38,301 nucleotides of DNA. It comes from Pseudoselenomonas ruminantium (GTDB taxonomy: Bacteria > Bacillota > Negativicutes > Selenomonadales > Selenomonadaceae). The position numbers were made by a program, and so were the translations under genes. The stretch lies in the NCBI GenBank assembly GCA_902780915.1, contig CACZHK010000059.1, positions 1 to 38,301 of the forward strand, given 5' to 3'. Below are positions 15,818-23,538 of the stretch, piece by piece; position 1 is the stretch's first letter; each line of letters opens with the position of its first letter. The notes below the pieces were generated by a model. It saw nothing but the letters and a program-made list of their open reading frames with translations. It was not told where the DNA came from and did no database searches.

Positions 15818-17314
15818 ATGAGCAACCTGACGAACATCCCCACTGTGAAGTGCGGCATCATCTCCGTGAGCCGCGACTGCTTCATCATCTCCCTGTCCGA
15901 GAATCGCCGCAAGGCTATAGTAGAAGCCTACGACAAGAAGTACGGCGAGCTTTATGAAGTGAAAAAGACCGTAGAGAATGAAAAGGACATGCTGGAGGCT
16001 GTGCAGGAAGCCAAGGATGCTGGCTGCAATGCCCTCACCGTTTTCCTGGGCAACTTCGGCCCCGAGACCCCGGAAACCCTCATTGCCAAGGTCTTTGATG
16101 GCCCGGTGATGTATGTGGCCGCTGCCGAGGAAACGGGCAAGAACCTCATCAATGGCCGTGGCGATGCCTACTGCGGCATGCTGAACTGCTCCTACAACCT
16201 GGGGCTGCGCCATCTGAAAGCCTTTATCCCCGAGTATCCCGTAGGCACTGCCGAGGAACTGGCCGACATGATCGCCGACTTCCAGCCCGTGGCCAGAACC
16301 TTGCTGGGCCTCAAAGACCTGAAGATCATCACCTTCGGCCCCCGTCCCCAGGACTTCTTCGCCTGCAATGCGCCCATTCAGCCCCTGTATGACCTTGGTG
16401 TGGAAATCGAGGAGAATTCGGAGCTGGATCTCCTGGTGGCTTACAAGAGCCACGCCGGTGACCCCCGCATCGAGGAAATCGCCGCCGATATGGCCAAGGA
16501 ACTGGGCAAGGAGGGCAACCCCTATCCCGAGATGCTGCCCCGCATGGCTCAGTTCGAGCTGACCCTGCTGGACTGGATGGAGGAGCACAAGGGCGCCCGC
16601 AAGTATGTGGCTTTTGCTGACAAGTGCTGGCCTGCCTTCCCCAAGGAATTCGGCTTCGAGCCTTGCTATGTGAACAGCCGCATGGTGAGCCGTGGCATCC
16701 CCGTGTCCTGCGAGGTTGACATCTACGGCGCTCTCAGCGAGTACATCGGCCTCTGCGTCAGCGGCGATGCTGTGACCCTGCTGGATATCAACAACTCTGT
16801 GCCTAAAGACCTTTATGAGGAAAGCATTGCCCCTGCCGGCAAGTACAAGCTCACGGACACCTTCATGGGCTTCCACTGCGGCAATACCCCCCTGTGCAAG
16901 CTCAAGAAGGGCGGCGTGAAGTATCAGCTGATCCAGAACCGCCTGCTGGAAAATGGCGGCACCCCGGACTTCACCCGCGGCACTTTGGAGGGCGACATTG
17001 CCGATGGCGACATCACCTTCTTCCGCCTCCAGAGCACCAGCGACGGGCAGCTGCGGGCCTACATCGCCCAGGGCGAGATCCTGCCTGTGGCCACCAAGTC
17101 CTTCGGCGGCATCGGCATCTTCGCCATCCCTGAAATGGGCCGCTTCTATCGCCATGTGCTCATCGAAAAGCGCTATCCCCATCACGGCGCTGTGGCCTTC
17201 GGCCACTATGGCAAGGCCATCTTCGAGGTGCTCAGCTACCTGGGCGTGGCAGATATCGCCTACAACCAGCCCGCTGATCTTCCCTATCCTACGGAAAATC
17301 CCTTCCTTAAGTAA
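15818..17314 (+). CDS. L-fucose/L-arabinose isomerase-family protein, probable aldopentose isomerase
   Basis: ATG 15818 has GGAG about 9 nt upstream; a TTG 6 nt earlier is less likely. The 498-aa protein belongs to the FucI-like family (COG2407). Likely metal ligands are E299 (SCEVDIYGALSEY) and D323 (TLLDINNS), plus H353 (GFHCGN) or a histidine in YPHHGAVAFGH. The family interconverts aldoses and ketoses using Mn2+. Divergent from xylB and with no classical XylA in view, it is the obvious candidate to feed xylulokinase, implying xylose to xylulose. L-arabinose or D-arabinose remain possible because the xylosidase also releases arabinose. Confidence 0.8.
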   Translation: MSNLTNIPTVKCGIISVSRDCFIISLSENRRKAIVEAYDKKYGELYEVKKTVENEKDMLEAVQEAKDAGCNALTVFLGNFGPETPETLIAKVFDGPVMYVAAAEETGKNLINGRGDAYCGMLNCSYNLGLRHLKAFIPEYPVGTAEELADMIADFQPVARTLLGLKDLKIITFGPRPQDFFACNAPIQPLYDLGVEIEENSELDLLVAYKSHAGDPRIEEIAADMAKELGKEGNPYPEMLPRMAQFELTLLDWMEEHKGARKYVAFADKCWPAFPKEFGFEPCYVNSRMVSRGIPVSCEVDIYGALSEYIGLCVSGDAVTLLDINNSVPKDLYEESIAPAGKYKLTDTFMGFHCGNTPLCKLKKGGVKYQLIQNRLLENGGTPDFTRGTLEGDIADGDITFFRLQSTSDGQLRAYIAQGEILPVATKSFGGIGIFAIPEMGRFYRHVLIEKRYPHHGAVAFGHYGKAIFEVLSYLGVADIAYNQPADLPYPTENPFLK

Positions 17315-17331
17315 TTGACAGCAAGTAATGA

Positions 17332-17370
17332 ACAGGGCAGGAGCTTTTGCGGCTCCTGCTCTTGTTATTT
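17332..17370 (+). terminator. Terminator of the isomerase gene
   Basis: ACAGGGCAGGAGC pairs with GCTCCTGCTCTTGT with minor wobbles, 18 nt after the stop, followed by TTATTT. Confidence 0.65.
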
Positions 17371-17451
17371 AGGGGGAGGAAACCCTTGCAGATATGAGCC
17401 GAGTTCATTTGATCAACATGCCCTGCTTTGCAGTTTGGCAGGAATATCTCC

Positions 17452-17480
17452 TTGACTGCTGGAATATGGCGTATTATTAT
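17452..17480 (+). promoter_or_regulatory. Orphan promoter before the insertion element
   Basis: TTGACT (17452-17457), 17 nt, TATTAT (17475-17480), then AAAAGGAG at about 17487. No intact gene follows. The 17366-17759 stretch also holds a hairpin around 17534-17563 (GGGTAGAGGG against CCCTCTCTATGCCC). On the minus strand a short orphan coding-like tail (VTDAELKSLRIRGVKAEEIR) ends near 17566. This looks like an old gene neighbourhood broken up before or by the IS. Confidence 0.4.
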
Positions 17481-17754
17481 CTTTGCAAAAGGAGTTTTTT
17501 TTCGAGATTTTCAGCAGGGAGTTGGAAATGAGAGGGTAGAGGGTATCCCTCTCTATGCCCTATAAATATGTATCTACGAGCAACTGTCGTATTTCTTCAG
17601 CCTTTACGCCTCGAATCCTCAGGCTTTTAAGTTCGGCATCAGTTACCCTGAATTATTCATATCTCCCAGCAATCAAACAAAAACGCCATAATTTCTGTAG
17701 GTATAATAAATTTGTACCTCTGCATATGGGAAAACCATCATTTTAGAACATAAT

Positions 17755-17759
17755 GCGCT
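17755..17759. repeat. IS target-site duplication, left copy (GCGCT)
   Basis: GCGCT directly precedes the IS end (GAATTTAGGG). The same five bases follow the other end at 19305-19309. Confidence 0.65.
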
Positions 17760-19304
17760 GAATTTAGGGCAGACTGATTGCGTTTGGTTTTGCGGCTCTA
17801 AAAATCAATGCATTTTTCAAGGAACATTCATTGCACATCAGTCAGGCAACAATCCATCCAACCGATTTATGCAATTGTATGTATGCAGAAATTGTTCTTT
17901 GTACATATAAGTGCTGCATAATCTGAACAGCTTCTCCTTGGCGTGCTTTATATGACGGCCAGCAATATGTATCATCCTCAGGCGTAGTTCGCTTGCCCGA
18001 AATGACTGCCATTTTTTAGGCAGGCACAAACGCCGAAAGAGATTGAAGATGTTGTATGCCAGGCCGGCGATCAAGAGGCGGTTCTCATTCGTAGTCTGGT
18101 CAGAACTGCACATATGGCAAAACCCGAATTCATTCTTGGATTCCTTGATGAAATTCTCCATGTTGCCACGTTTGCAATACAGCTGGATGATTTCCTTGGG
18201 TTCATCCTCTTTGTTGGTCACAATGAACGTGCAGGTAGGGAAAAGTTCGCAAGAGCCCTCAGTTTTACGCAGTTCAATTTTGTATACCACCCGACGCTCC
18301 TTGCTCCATGACTTTGCAGCATAGCGGAATTCTCCGTAACGTGGCGGAAAATCGTCTTTGCCTGCACAATCTTCCATGTATGTCGCTACAGCATCCTGCA
18401 CTTTGGCTTGTAGAGCGGAATTATCCTTCAGCCTTATGATATAACGGGCTCCGGGATGCTTTTCTACGGTGTCATACAAATCTGGCATCGCAAAGCCGCT
18501 GTCACCACGGACAAGCAGTTTCACATCGGGATATTGGTGTGCATATTCTGTAAGCAGCGGCTCTATAAAATCGGCGGCTCCATTGCCGCAGTACATGCTT
18601 CCTTCGCGAAGCTCAGCCTTCAAAAGGTCGCCGGTATTACCATCGTAACAGAGCATAGTGTGGTAGCCAACCTCCTGATAGTGGTGAATGAATTCCCCGC
18701 CGGACTGTGCCCCGTAAGTCGGCAGTATGGTGGTGTCGATGTCAAAGATAACCTCGCTAGGACACTGCAACGCATATGCCTGTTTGCGCATGAATTTAAG
18801 CGCAAGGTCAGCACTTATCACAGAAACATCGTCCAGCCTGTTCCAAAATCTGGAGATGGTTGGCTGGGAAGCGAGCCTGTTTTTATGCAGGATGGTATTC
18901 ATGATGGGTTCATATGCAAGCTGGTCGGCTGTATCATCCTTAAAAGACCCAGAGAGATTTTGAAGGATCAGTTGCAACAAAATGTCAGCATCGTTGTGCC
19001 GTTTAAGGCGGTGTGAATCCCCAGAGAAGTTTTCCTTCAGGAAAGAGGTAATGCCTATGTTGTTCATAAATTGCCCCAAGAGCATCAGTCCGCAGTTGTA
19101 CGATAAATCACCGCCACTGAAATCTACCTTGCAAAAAGACTTGAAAGAAAGAGTTGTATTTGCTAAACTTGACATGAGGGCTTCTCCTTTGCTATTTGTT
19201 GAGTTTTGTCACTTACAATTTTAGCAAAAGAAGCTCTTTTTGTGTATAGGAAATTGCTCCACCCGATGGGGGGGAAGGATAAAAGAGTCTTCAACCCAGA
19301 ATTC
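17760..19304 (-). mobile_element. IS1380-family insertion sequence, about 1.55 kb
   Basis: The element is bounded by imperfect inverted ends, GAATTTAGGG at 17760 and, read inward from the other side, GAATTCTGGG ending at 19304. Both ends are flanked by the 5-bp repeat GCGCT. It carries a single transposase gene on the minus strand that looks intact. The boundaries are my inference from the duplication and the short end match. The intact gene and the perfect target duplication suggest a fairly recent insertion. Confidence 0.7.
17838..19175 (-). CDS. IS1380-family DDE transposase
   Basis: 445 aa with the IS4/IS1380-type DDE catalytic core: first D in IFDIDTTILPTYG, second D in LLVRGDSGFAMPDLY, and E in the family signature YCKRGNMENFIKESKNEFG. 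The YCKRG..E..IKE motif is characteristic of IS1380. The N-terminal part (SQPTISRFWNR) fits its DNA-binding region. The frame is complete with no internal stop, so the element may still be mobile. Base composition differs little from the flanks. Confidence 0.9.
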   Translation of the reverse strand: MSSLANTTLSFKSFCKVDFSGGDLSYNCGLMLLGQFMNNIGITSFLKENFSGDSHRLKRHNDADILLQLILQNLSGSFKDDTADQLAYEPIMNTILHKNRLASQPTISRFWNRLDDVSVISADLALKFMRKQAYALQCPSEVIFDIDTTILPTYGAQSGGEFIHHYQEVGYHTMLCYDGNTGDLLKAELREGSMYCGNGAADFIEPLLTEYAHQYPDVKLLVRGDSGFAMPDLYDTVEKHPGARYIIRLKDNSALQAKVQDAVATYMEDCAGKDDFPPRYGEFRYAAKSWSKERRVVYKIELRKTEGSCELFPTCTFIVTNKEDEPKEIIQLYCKRGNMENFIKESKNEFGFCHMCSSDQTTNENRLLIAGLAYNIFNLFRRLCLPKKWQSFRASELRLRMIHIAGRHIKHAKEKLFRLCSTYMYKEQFLHTYNCINRLDGLLPD

Positions 19305-19309
19305 GCGCT
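19305..19309. repeat. IS target-site duplication, right copy (GCGCT)
   Basis: Matches 17755-17759 exactly. Confidence 0.65.
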
Positions 19310-19460
19310 GGATTAGAAGTCCAAGGAGCTACAAAGATGAATAATTTAGGGTCAATGTTTCGGAATGGAATTTAGAAAAGTCTCTCTCCGACCATAAAGG
19401 GATTGTCGCTGAAACTTGTTTTTGATGATATTTCATTAAACGAAAAAGGAGTTCCTGCTC

Positions 19461-20711
19461 ATGCCCAAGAAAAAAGCGCTGCTGATGATTTTTCCCCTCT
19501 CGCCGATTGCGGAGGAGTTTCGCGGGTTGCTGTCCGCAGAGTATGAAATCCTCATCACCGATGATGAGAAAGACGGTTTGCAAATTTTAAATCGTATGCG
19601 GGAGAAAATTTCCGCCGTGCTGTTTGACCTCGATATAGCGCAGGACAATGGGCGTTCTTTTTTTCAGACGGTCAACCAAAACGCGCTTTATGTGGCGATT
19701 CCGGTCATCGGGATTGTGCCGCGTATGCCGACGGCGGATGATCTTGCCTGTCTCGATCTGGGGGCCGCCGACCTCATCACGCCGCCCTGCGACAGGAAAC
19801 TGCTCTTGAAGCGGGTGTCCAATGTGATTCGTGCGAAAGACTCGGCCACGTTTTACGAGATCGAGCGGATGCTTCAGGTGCTGCCCGCGAATATCTACCT
19901 CAAGGATGCCGAGGGGAAATACATTTTCGCCACCCATTACTGGCATCATCTGGATATGCACAGCGACCCCAACTGGACGATTCGCGGCAAGACCGACCCG
20001 GAGATACGAAAGGACAAGAAAAATGCGATCAGGGCCATGGAGAGCGACAGGAACATTCTCGCCACGGGCAAAGGCACGCGGTATGTCATTGAGGTCAACG
20101 CCGACGGCCAGCGGGAATTTTTGGAGCTGATCAAAGAGCCGGTTCGGGACGATGACGGAGAAATCACGGGCATTGTCGGCCTCATCAACAATGTGACCGA
20201 GCAGCAGCTCCTGAAGCTGGAGCTGGAAAAACGCTCGAATACCGACGAACTGACCGGGCTTTTCAATCGTCATTATTATCAAACGTACATCCCAACAGTG
20301 CCCAAAGAGGAAAATTTTCCCATCTGCATGATTTCGGCGGACTGCAACGGACTAAAAGCTATCAACGACACCTACGGACATCTGATGGGCGATGAGTACA
20401 TCCGCATGACAGCGCTGTTGTTTCGCATGGTGCTGCCGGAAAGCGCGGTGGTGTTTCGTATGGGCGGCGACGAATTTTTCATCGTGCTGGCGAATACTTC
20501 CGAGAAGGAGGCTCGGCGGCTCATCGCCGAATTGGAGACAAAATCGGCGATGTTCCAAATCCGGGACCAAAAGCTCTCCGTCGCTTTTGGCCTCTCCGTT
20601 TTCTGCTCGAAGTCCGATGACCTGACCACCTGCATGGACGCGGCGGATATGGATATGTACGAAAACAAAAAACGCATCAAAAAAGCCCGCGCATGCGGGA
20701 AAAAGGGTTAG
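19461..20711 (+). CDS. Diguanylate cyclase with receiver-like and PAS domains
   Basis: AAAAAGGAG lies 10 nt before ATG 19461. Of 416 aa, residues 1-125 look like a response-regulator receiver (ITDDEKDGL acidic pair, phospho-acceptor candidate in AVLFDLDIAQD). Residues about 130-255 are a PAS domain (LPANIYLKDAEGKYIFATH to GLINNVTEQQ). Residues about 260-416 are a GGDEF domain with DELTGLFNRHYY and an intact FRMGGDEFFIVL. The RxxD inhibitory site is absent upstream of the signature, so product feedback is unlikely. It is cytoplasmic and should make c-di-GMP in response to an unknown signal. The IS lies immediately upstream and may have cut off its native promoter. Confidence 0.9.
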   Translation: MPKKKALLMIFPLSPIAEEFRGLLSAEYEILITDDEKDGLQILNRMREKISAVLFDLDIAQDNGRSFFQTVNQNALYVAIPVIGIVPRMPTADDLACLDLGAADLITPPCDRKLLLKRVSNVIRAKDSATFYEIERMLQVLPANIYLKDAEGKYIFATHYWHHLDMHSDPNWTIRGKTDPEIRKDKKNAIRAMESDRNILATGKGTRYVIEVNADGQREFLELIKEPVRDDDGEITGIVGLINNVTEQQLLKLELEKRSNTDELTGLFNRHYYQTYIPTVPKEENFPICMISADCNGLKAINDTYGHLMGDEYIRMTALLFRMVLPESAVVFRMGGDEFFIVLANTSEKEARRLIAELETKSAMFQIRDQKLSVAFGLSVFCSKSDDLTTCMDAADMDMYENKKRIKKARACGKKG

Positions 20712-20896
20712 GTGTTATAGGGAAAATCAAGGCATTTTCGAGCAGTACTTTGGGTTTGGCCAAGCTCCCGATTTTTCCTGCCGGACAAAGACGCCTTTGA
20801 TGTGAAATCCTTACGGAATCCGACGACAGGTCTCCGGAGCTCGGATGGGATTTACCGCAGGAACTTGGGAAAAAGATCAACCGAAGGAGGGGAATC

Positions 20897-21502
20897 ATGG
20901 GTTACTGCACATGGGCCGGCGTGAACGAGGCCAACAGGATATATCACGATACCGAGTGGGGGATTCCGGTGCACGATGATCGCCACATGTTCGAGCATCT
21001 GACGCTGGAGTGCCTGCAGTGCGGCCTAAGCTGGGATTTGATGCTGAAGAAGCGGGAGATCTTCCGCCAATGCTTCGACAACTTCGAGTATGACAAGATC
21101 GCAGCCTATGACGACGCGGATGTAGAGCGGATCCTTCATACGGAAGGCATGATCCGCTCTTCGCGAAAGGTGCGGGCCGTCATCAATAATGCGAAATGCT
21201 GCCAGAGGGTGCGCGAGGAATACGGCTCCTTCTGTGACTATATCTGGGGCTTTTCCGGAGACAGAACCATCCTGTACCAGGGACATGACGTGGGGACGGT
21301 TCCTGTCAGCAACGGTCTCTCTGACCGCATCAGCAAAGACATGAAGCGGCGTGGCTTCAAGTACGTCGGAGCGGTTACGATTTATTCCCATCTGCAGGCA
21401 TGCGGCATCATCAATGACCATGACAGAGACTGTCCCTGCTATCGGAAGATCAACGAGGCTTATCCTACGGTAAGAAAGCGCCGGGATCACGAAGCAACAT
21501 GA
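20897..21502 (+). CDS. tag: DNA-3-methyladenine glycosylase I
   Basis: 201 aa with all Tag landmarks. The N-terminal CTWAG and YHDTEWGIPVHDD hold the zinc cysteine and histidine and the base-pocket region; LECLQCGLSWDLMLKKRE follows. The C-terminal HDRDCPCY supplies the remaining zinc ligands. The enzyme removes 3-methyladenine from alkylated DNA. GAAGGAGGGG precedes ATG 20897. The frame is also open about 90 nt upstream without a start. No SOS or Ada-type site was recognised. Confidence 0.93.
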   Translation: MGYCTWAGVNEANRIYHDTEWGIPVHDDRHMFEHLTLECLQCGLSWDLMLKKREIFRQCFDNFEYDKIAAYDDADVERILHTEGMIRSSRKVRAVINNAKCCQRVREEYGSFCDYIWGFSGDRTILYQGHDVGTVPVSNGLSDRISKDMKRRGFKYVGAVTIYSHLQACGIINDHDRDCPCYRKINEAYPTVRKRRDHEAT

Positions 21503-21554
21503 AATACGGAGATTTTCTAAAAACGTTACACTTTTTCTAAAAAAATTCATCGTC

Positions 21555-22361
21555 TTAGTTGGTGCGAGCCACGTTATCTCCATAGATGGTCTTGAATTCG
21601 TCGCGCATTGAAACAGGAATCCAGCCATTCTCATTTGCGAGTTTCCTGCATTTTTCCGCCTTCTTGGTGTTCCCAAATTCTCGCTTAAGATCATCGCACA
21701 GTAGGAAGAAGGCCGCGCTTTTGTGCTTGTTCCCGTTCACCGTGTAGTTCAGCATACTTGTATCGCCGCTGGAGTTCCCAAAGGCCAGCACGGGCTGCTT
21801 TCCGATTTCCCTTGCGATTGCCGTTACCTTGTTCATTTTCAGATTTCTAACGGCAGACTCACCGCGTACCAGGGAATCGTCCTTCCGGTAGTCATAATTC
21901 TCCCCCTTGATTTCGCCTTGATGGCTTGCCTTGATTTCCATGTCGGTACCGATGATATGGCTTTCCGGTATACGCAGCGGCTCTGAAACCATGACACGAG
22001 CCATTTGCCGTTCACTGCCGGATACCACATACACTTGAAACTGGTTGCTTTGCAGGTAACGTATGACCTCTACCATCGGCAGGTAAAAGGCTCCGCTCCA
22101 TTTCAGATTGTTCAGCCCTTCTACCGGAGTCTCTATGAAATTCCTGAGATAAGACTCATATTCCTGCTCGCCCATCCCGGAAAAAACCGATGCCAGATGC
22201 GGAGTGGTGCTGCTCGGCGTATCGTTTGGATCCTTGCTCTGCAGAAACCGTTCCAGGCCAATTGCAAACTGCCGATCTGCCTCGGATGCCCGGTAGCCGG
22301 GGTCGTGAAGCGTCCGCTGTACGAGCAACAACCAGCCGAAAGCGCTAGTGTAAACCCTCGT
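21555..22361 (-). pseudogene. HAD-superfamily phosphatase lacking its N-terminal nucleophile motif
   Basis: The frame is open from 22361 (after TGA at 22362-22364) to TAA at 21555 and encodes the middle and end of a HAD-IB-type phosphatase. Motif II (VYVVSGSERQ), a long cap-like region and motif III (LAFGNSSGDTSML) are present. Motif I (DxDGT), which carries the catalytic aspartate and should come about 40 residues earlier, is missing, and no start with a ribosome site exists. The protein cannot be catalytically normal. Its 5' end abuts another truncated gene, so a deletion junction lies near 22365-22422. Confidence 0.7.
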
Positions 22362-22422
22362 TCATCTTTATAACAATTGCCCGCTATGCAGCCATCTGCT
22401 TTGTCATCGTCGGTTGACGTAG

Positions 22423-23303
22423 CACCGGTACCACAGCCGCCTGCAGGAGCACAAGCCCCTGCCGGAACTGGTGGATGTGCTGAACTGCCGTGGCGGTTGC
22501 AATTATGGCACCGGCACCAGGCGGGAGAGGCGACAGAGGAAAAAGTCAGGTATACCGAGGCGGGAATCAGCTACGCTCCCAACAAATATTTTGACCGGCA
22601 TCTGAACTGGCAGGATTTCCTGCGGATTTACACCCCCATTCCCATCAAAAACTCGCGCTTCACAGATGAAGATTTGCAGGATATCTACGCCCAGCTGCAC
22701 AAGACCACCCCGGAAGCTCAGAACATCAACTGCCACGCCTGCGGCTATGGCACATGCAAGCGCTTTGCCCAGGCTTTGAAGCTGGGGCTGAATGTGCCGG
22801 AAAGCTGCGTGGACTACGACCGCAACCAGCTGAAAATAGACCCCCTGACCAAACTCCTGAACCACGGCGGCCTGACTGAGACATTGGAAAACCTCCTGAA
22901 CCTGTACCGCAGGGAGGTCTTTGACCTTTCCCTCATCATGATGGATGTGGATGATTTCAAATCCGTCAATGACACCTATGGACACGATGTGGGAGATATT
23001 GTCCTGAGGACGGTAGCAGAAGCCATCAGGCAGCACATACGCCAGGCAGACTTTGCCGGACGCTGGGGCGGCGATGAGTACATGATCATCCTGCCTCAGG
23101 CAGGAGAGGATGACGCAGCCACAGTAGCTGCCCGCATCCGCGCCGCCATAGCCGCCGCCCGGGTGCTCCCCGACGGCGCCCGCTTCACCGCCAGCGCCGG
23201 GGTAACCACCGCCCGCCCGGAAGACACTCCCCAAAAAATTTTCAAGCGGGCTGACAGGGCGCTATACGATTCCAAGAAGTTCAAACAGAGAATCCTAGGT
23301 TGA
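22423..23303 (+). pseudogene. Truncated, frameshifted Fe-S (hydrogenase-like)/GGDEF sensor protein
   Basis: From 22423 (after TAG) the frame encodes LPELVDVLNCRGGCNYGTGT, the end of an [FeFe]-hydrogenase large-subunit-like domain. Near 22516-22521 the coding frame shifts by one base and continues uninterrupted to 23303. That part has a 4Fe-4S domain (CHACGYGTC with a fourth cysteine in PESCVDY), then DPLTKLLNHGG and a GGDEF domain with FAGRWGGDEYMIIL. The parental protein would be a redox-sensing diguanylate cyclase. The N-terminal ferredoxin and hydrogenase-like part is gone. The downstream frame could still produce a Fe-S/GGDEF fragment if an internal start is used. Confidence 0.65.
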
Positions 23304-23330
23304 TATATTCCCCTATGCTATTGACATTTG

Positions 23331-23349
23331 GGTAGGATGTAACTACAAT
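23331..23349 (+). promoter_or_regulatory. Promoter of the exopolysaccharide operon
   Basis: TTGACA (23331-23336) and TACAAT (23344-23349) form a recognisable pair in an AT-rich context. The two boxes are closer (7 nt) than the 17-nt ideal, so the functional partner of either may differ. No other promoter-like pair was noticed before the operon. Confidence 0.35.
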
Positions 23350-23390
23350 ACTTGGTGTTTATAGAAGTATTATTTATTTATTAAGTTATG

Positions 23391-23436
23391 CCCTCCATCG
23401 CAGCTAAAGCAAGAAACGCATCTGCCAGATGGAGGG
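23391..23436 (+). promoter_or_regulatory. Stable leader hairpin before the exopolysaccharide operon
   Basis: CCCTCCATC (23391-23399) pairs perfectly with GATGGAGGG (23428-23436). Inside, GCAG pairs with CTGC, with a CA bulge, leaving an 18-nt purine-rich loop. It lies in the untranslated leader about 100 nt before the first gene. There is no clean T-run after it, so a plain terminator is unlikely. A regulatory RNA element or protein-binding site is possible. It does not match the c-di-GMP-I riboswitch core. Confidence 0.45.
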
Positions 23437-23538
23437 TTATGTTTATTTGTAGACGGTATCTTGTGCCAGAACACATGTGTCTTGCTTTTCGCTCCTTTGT
23501 GTGTCTGTATATGTATTTTGAGGCTTGTGATAAATGTT

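Noticed and set aside
23391..23436. c-di-GMP-I (GEMM) riboswitch before the exopolysaccharide operon
   Set aside because: Tempting from the context, but the conserved tetraloop-receptor and GCAAAG-type core are absent; it is only a stable hairpin.
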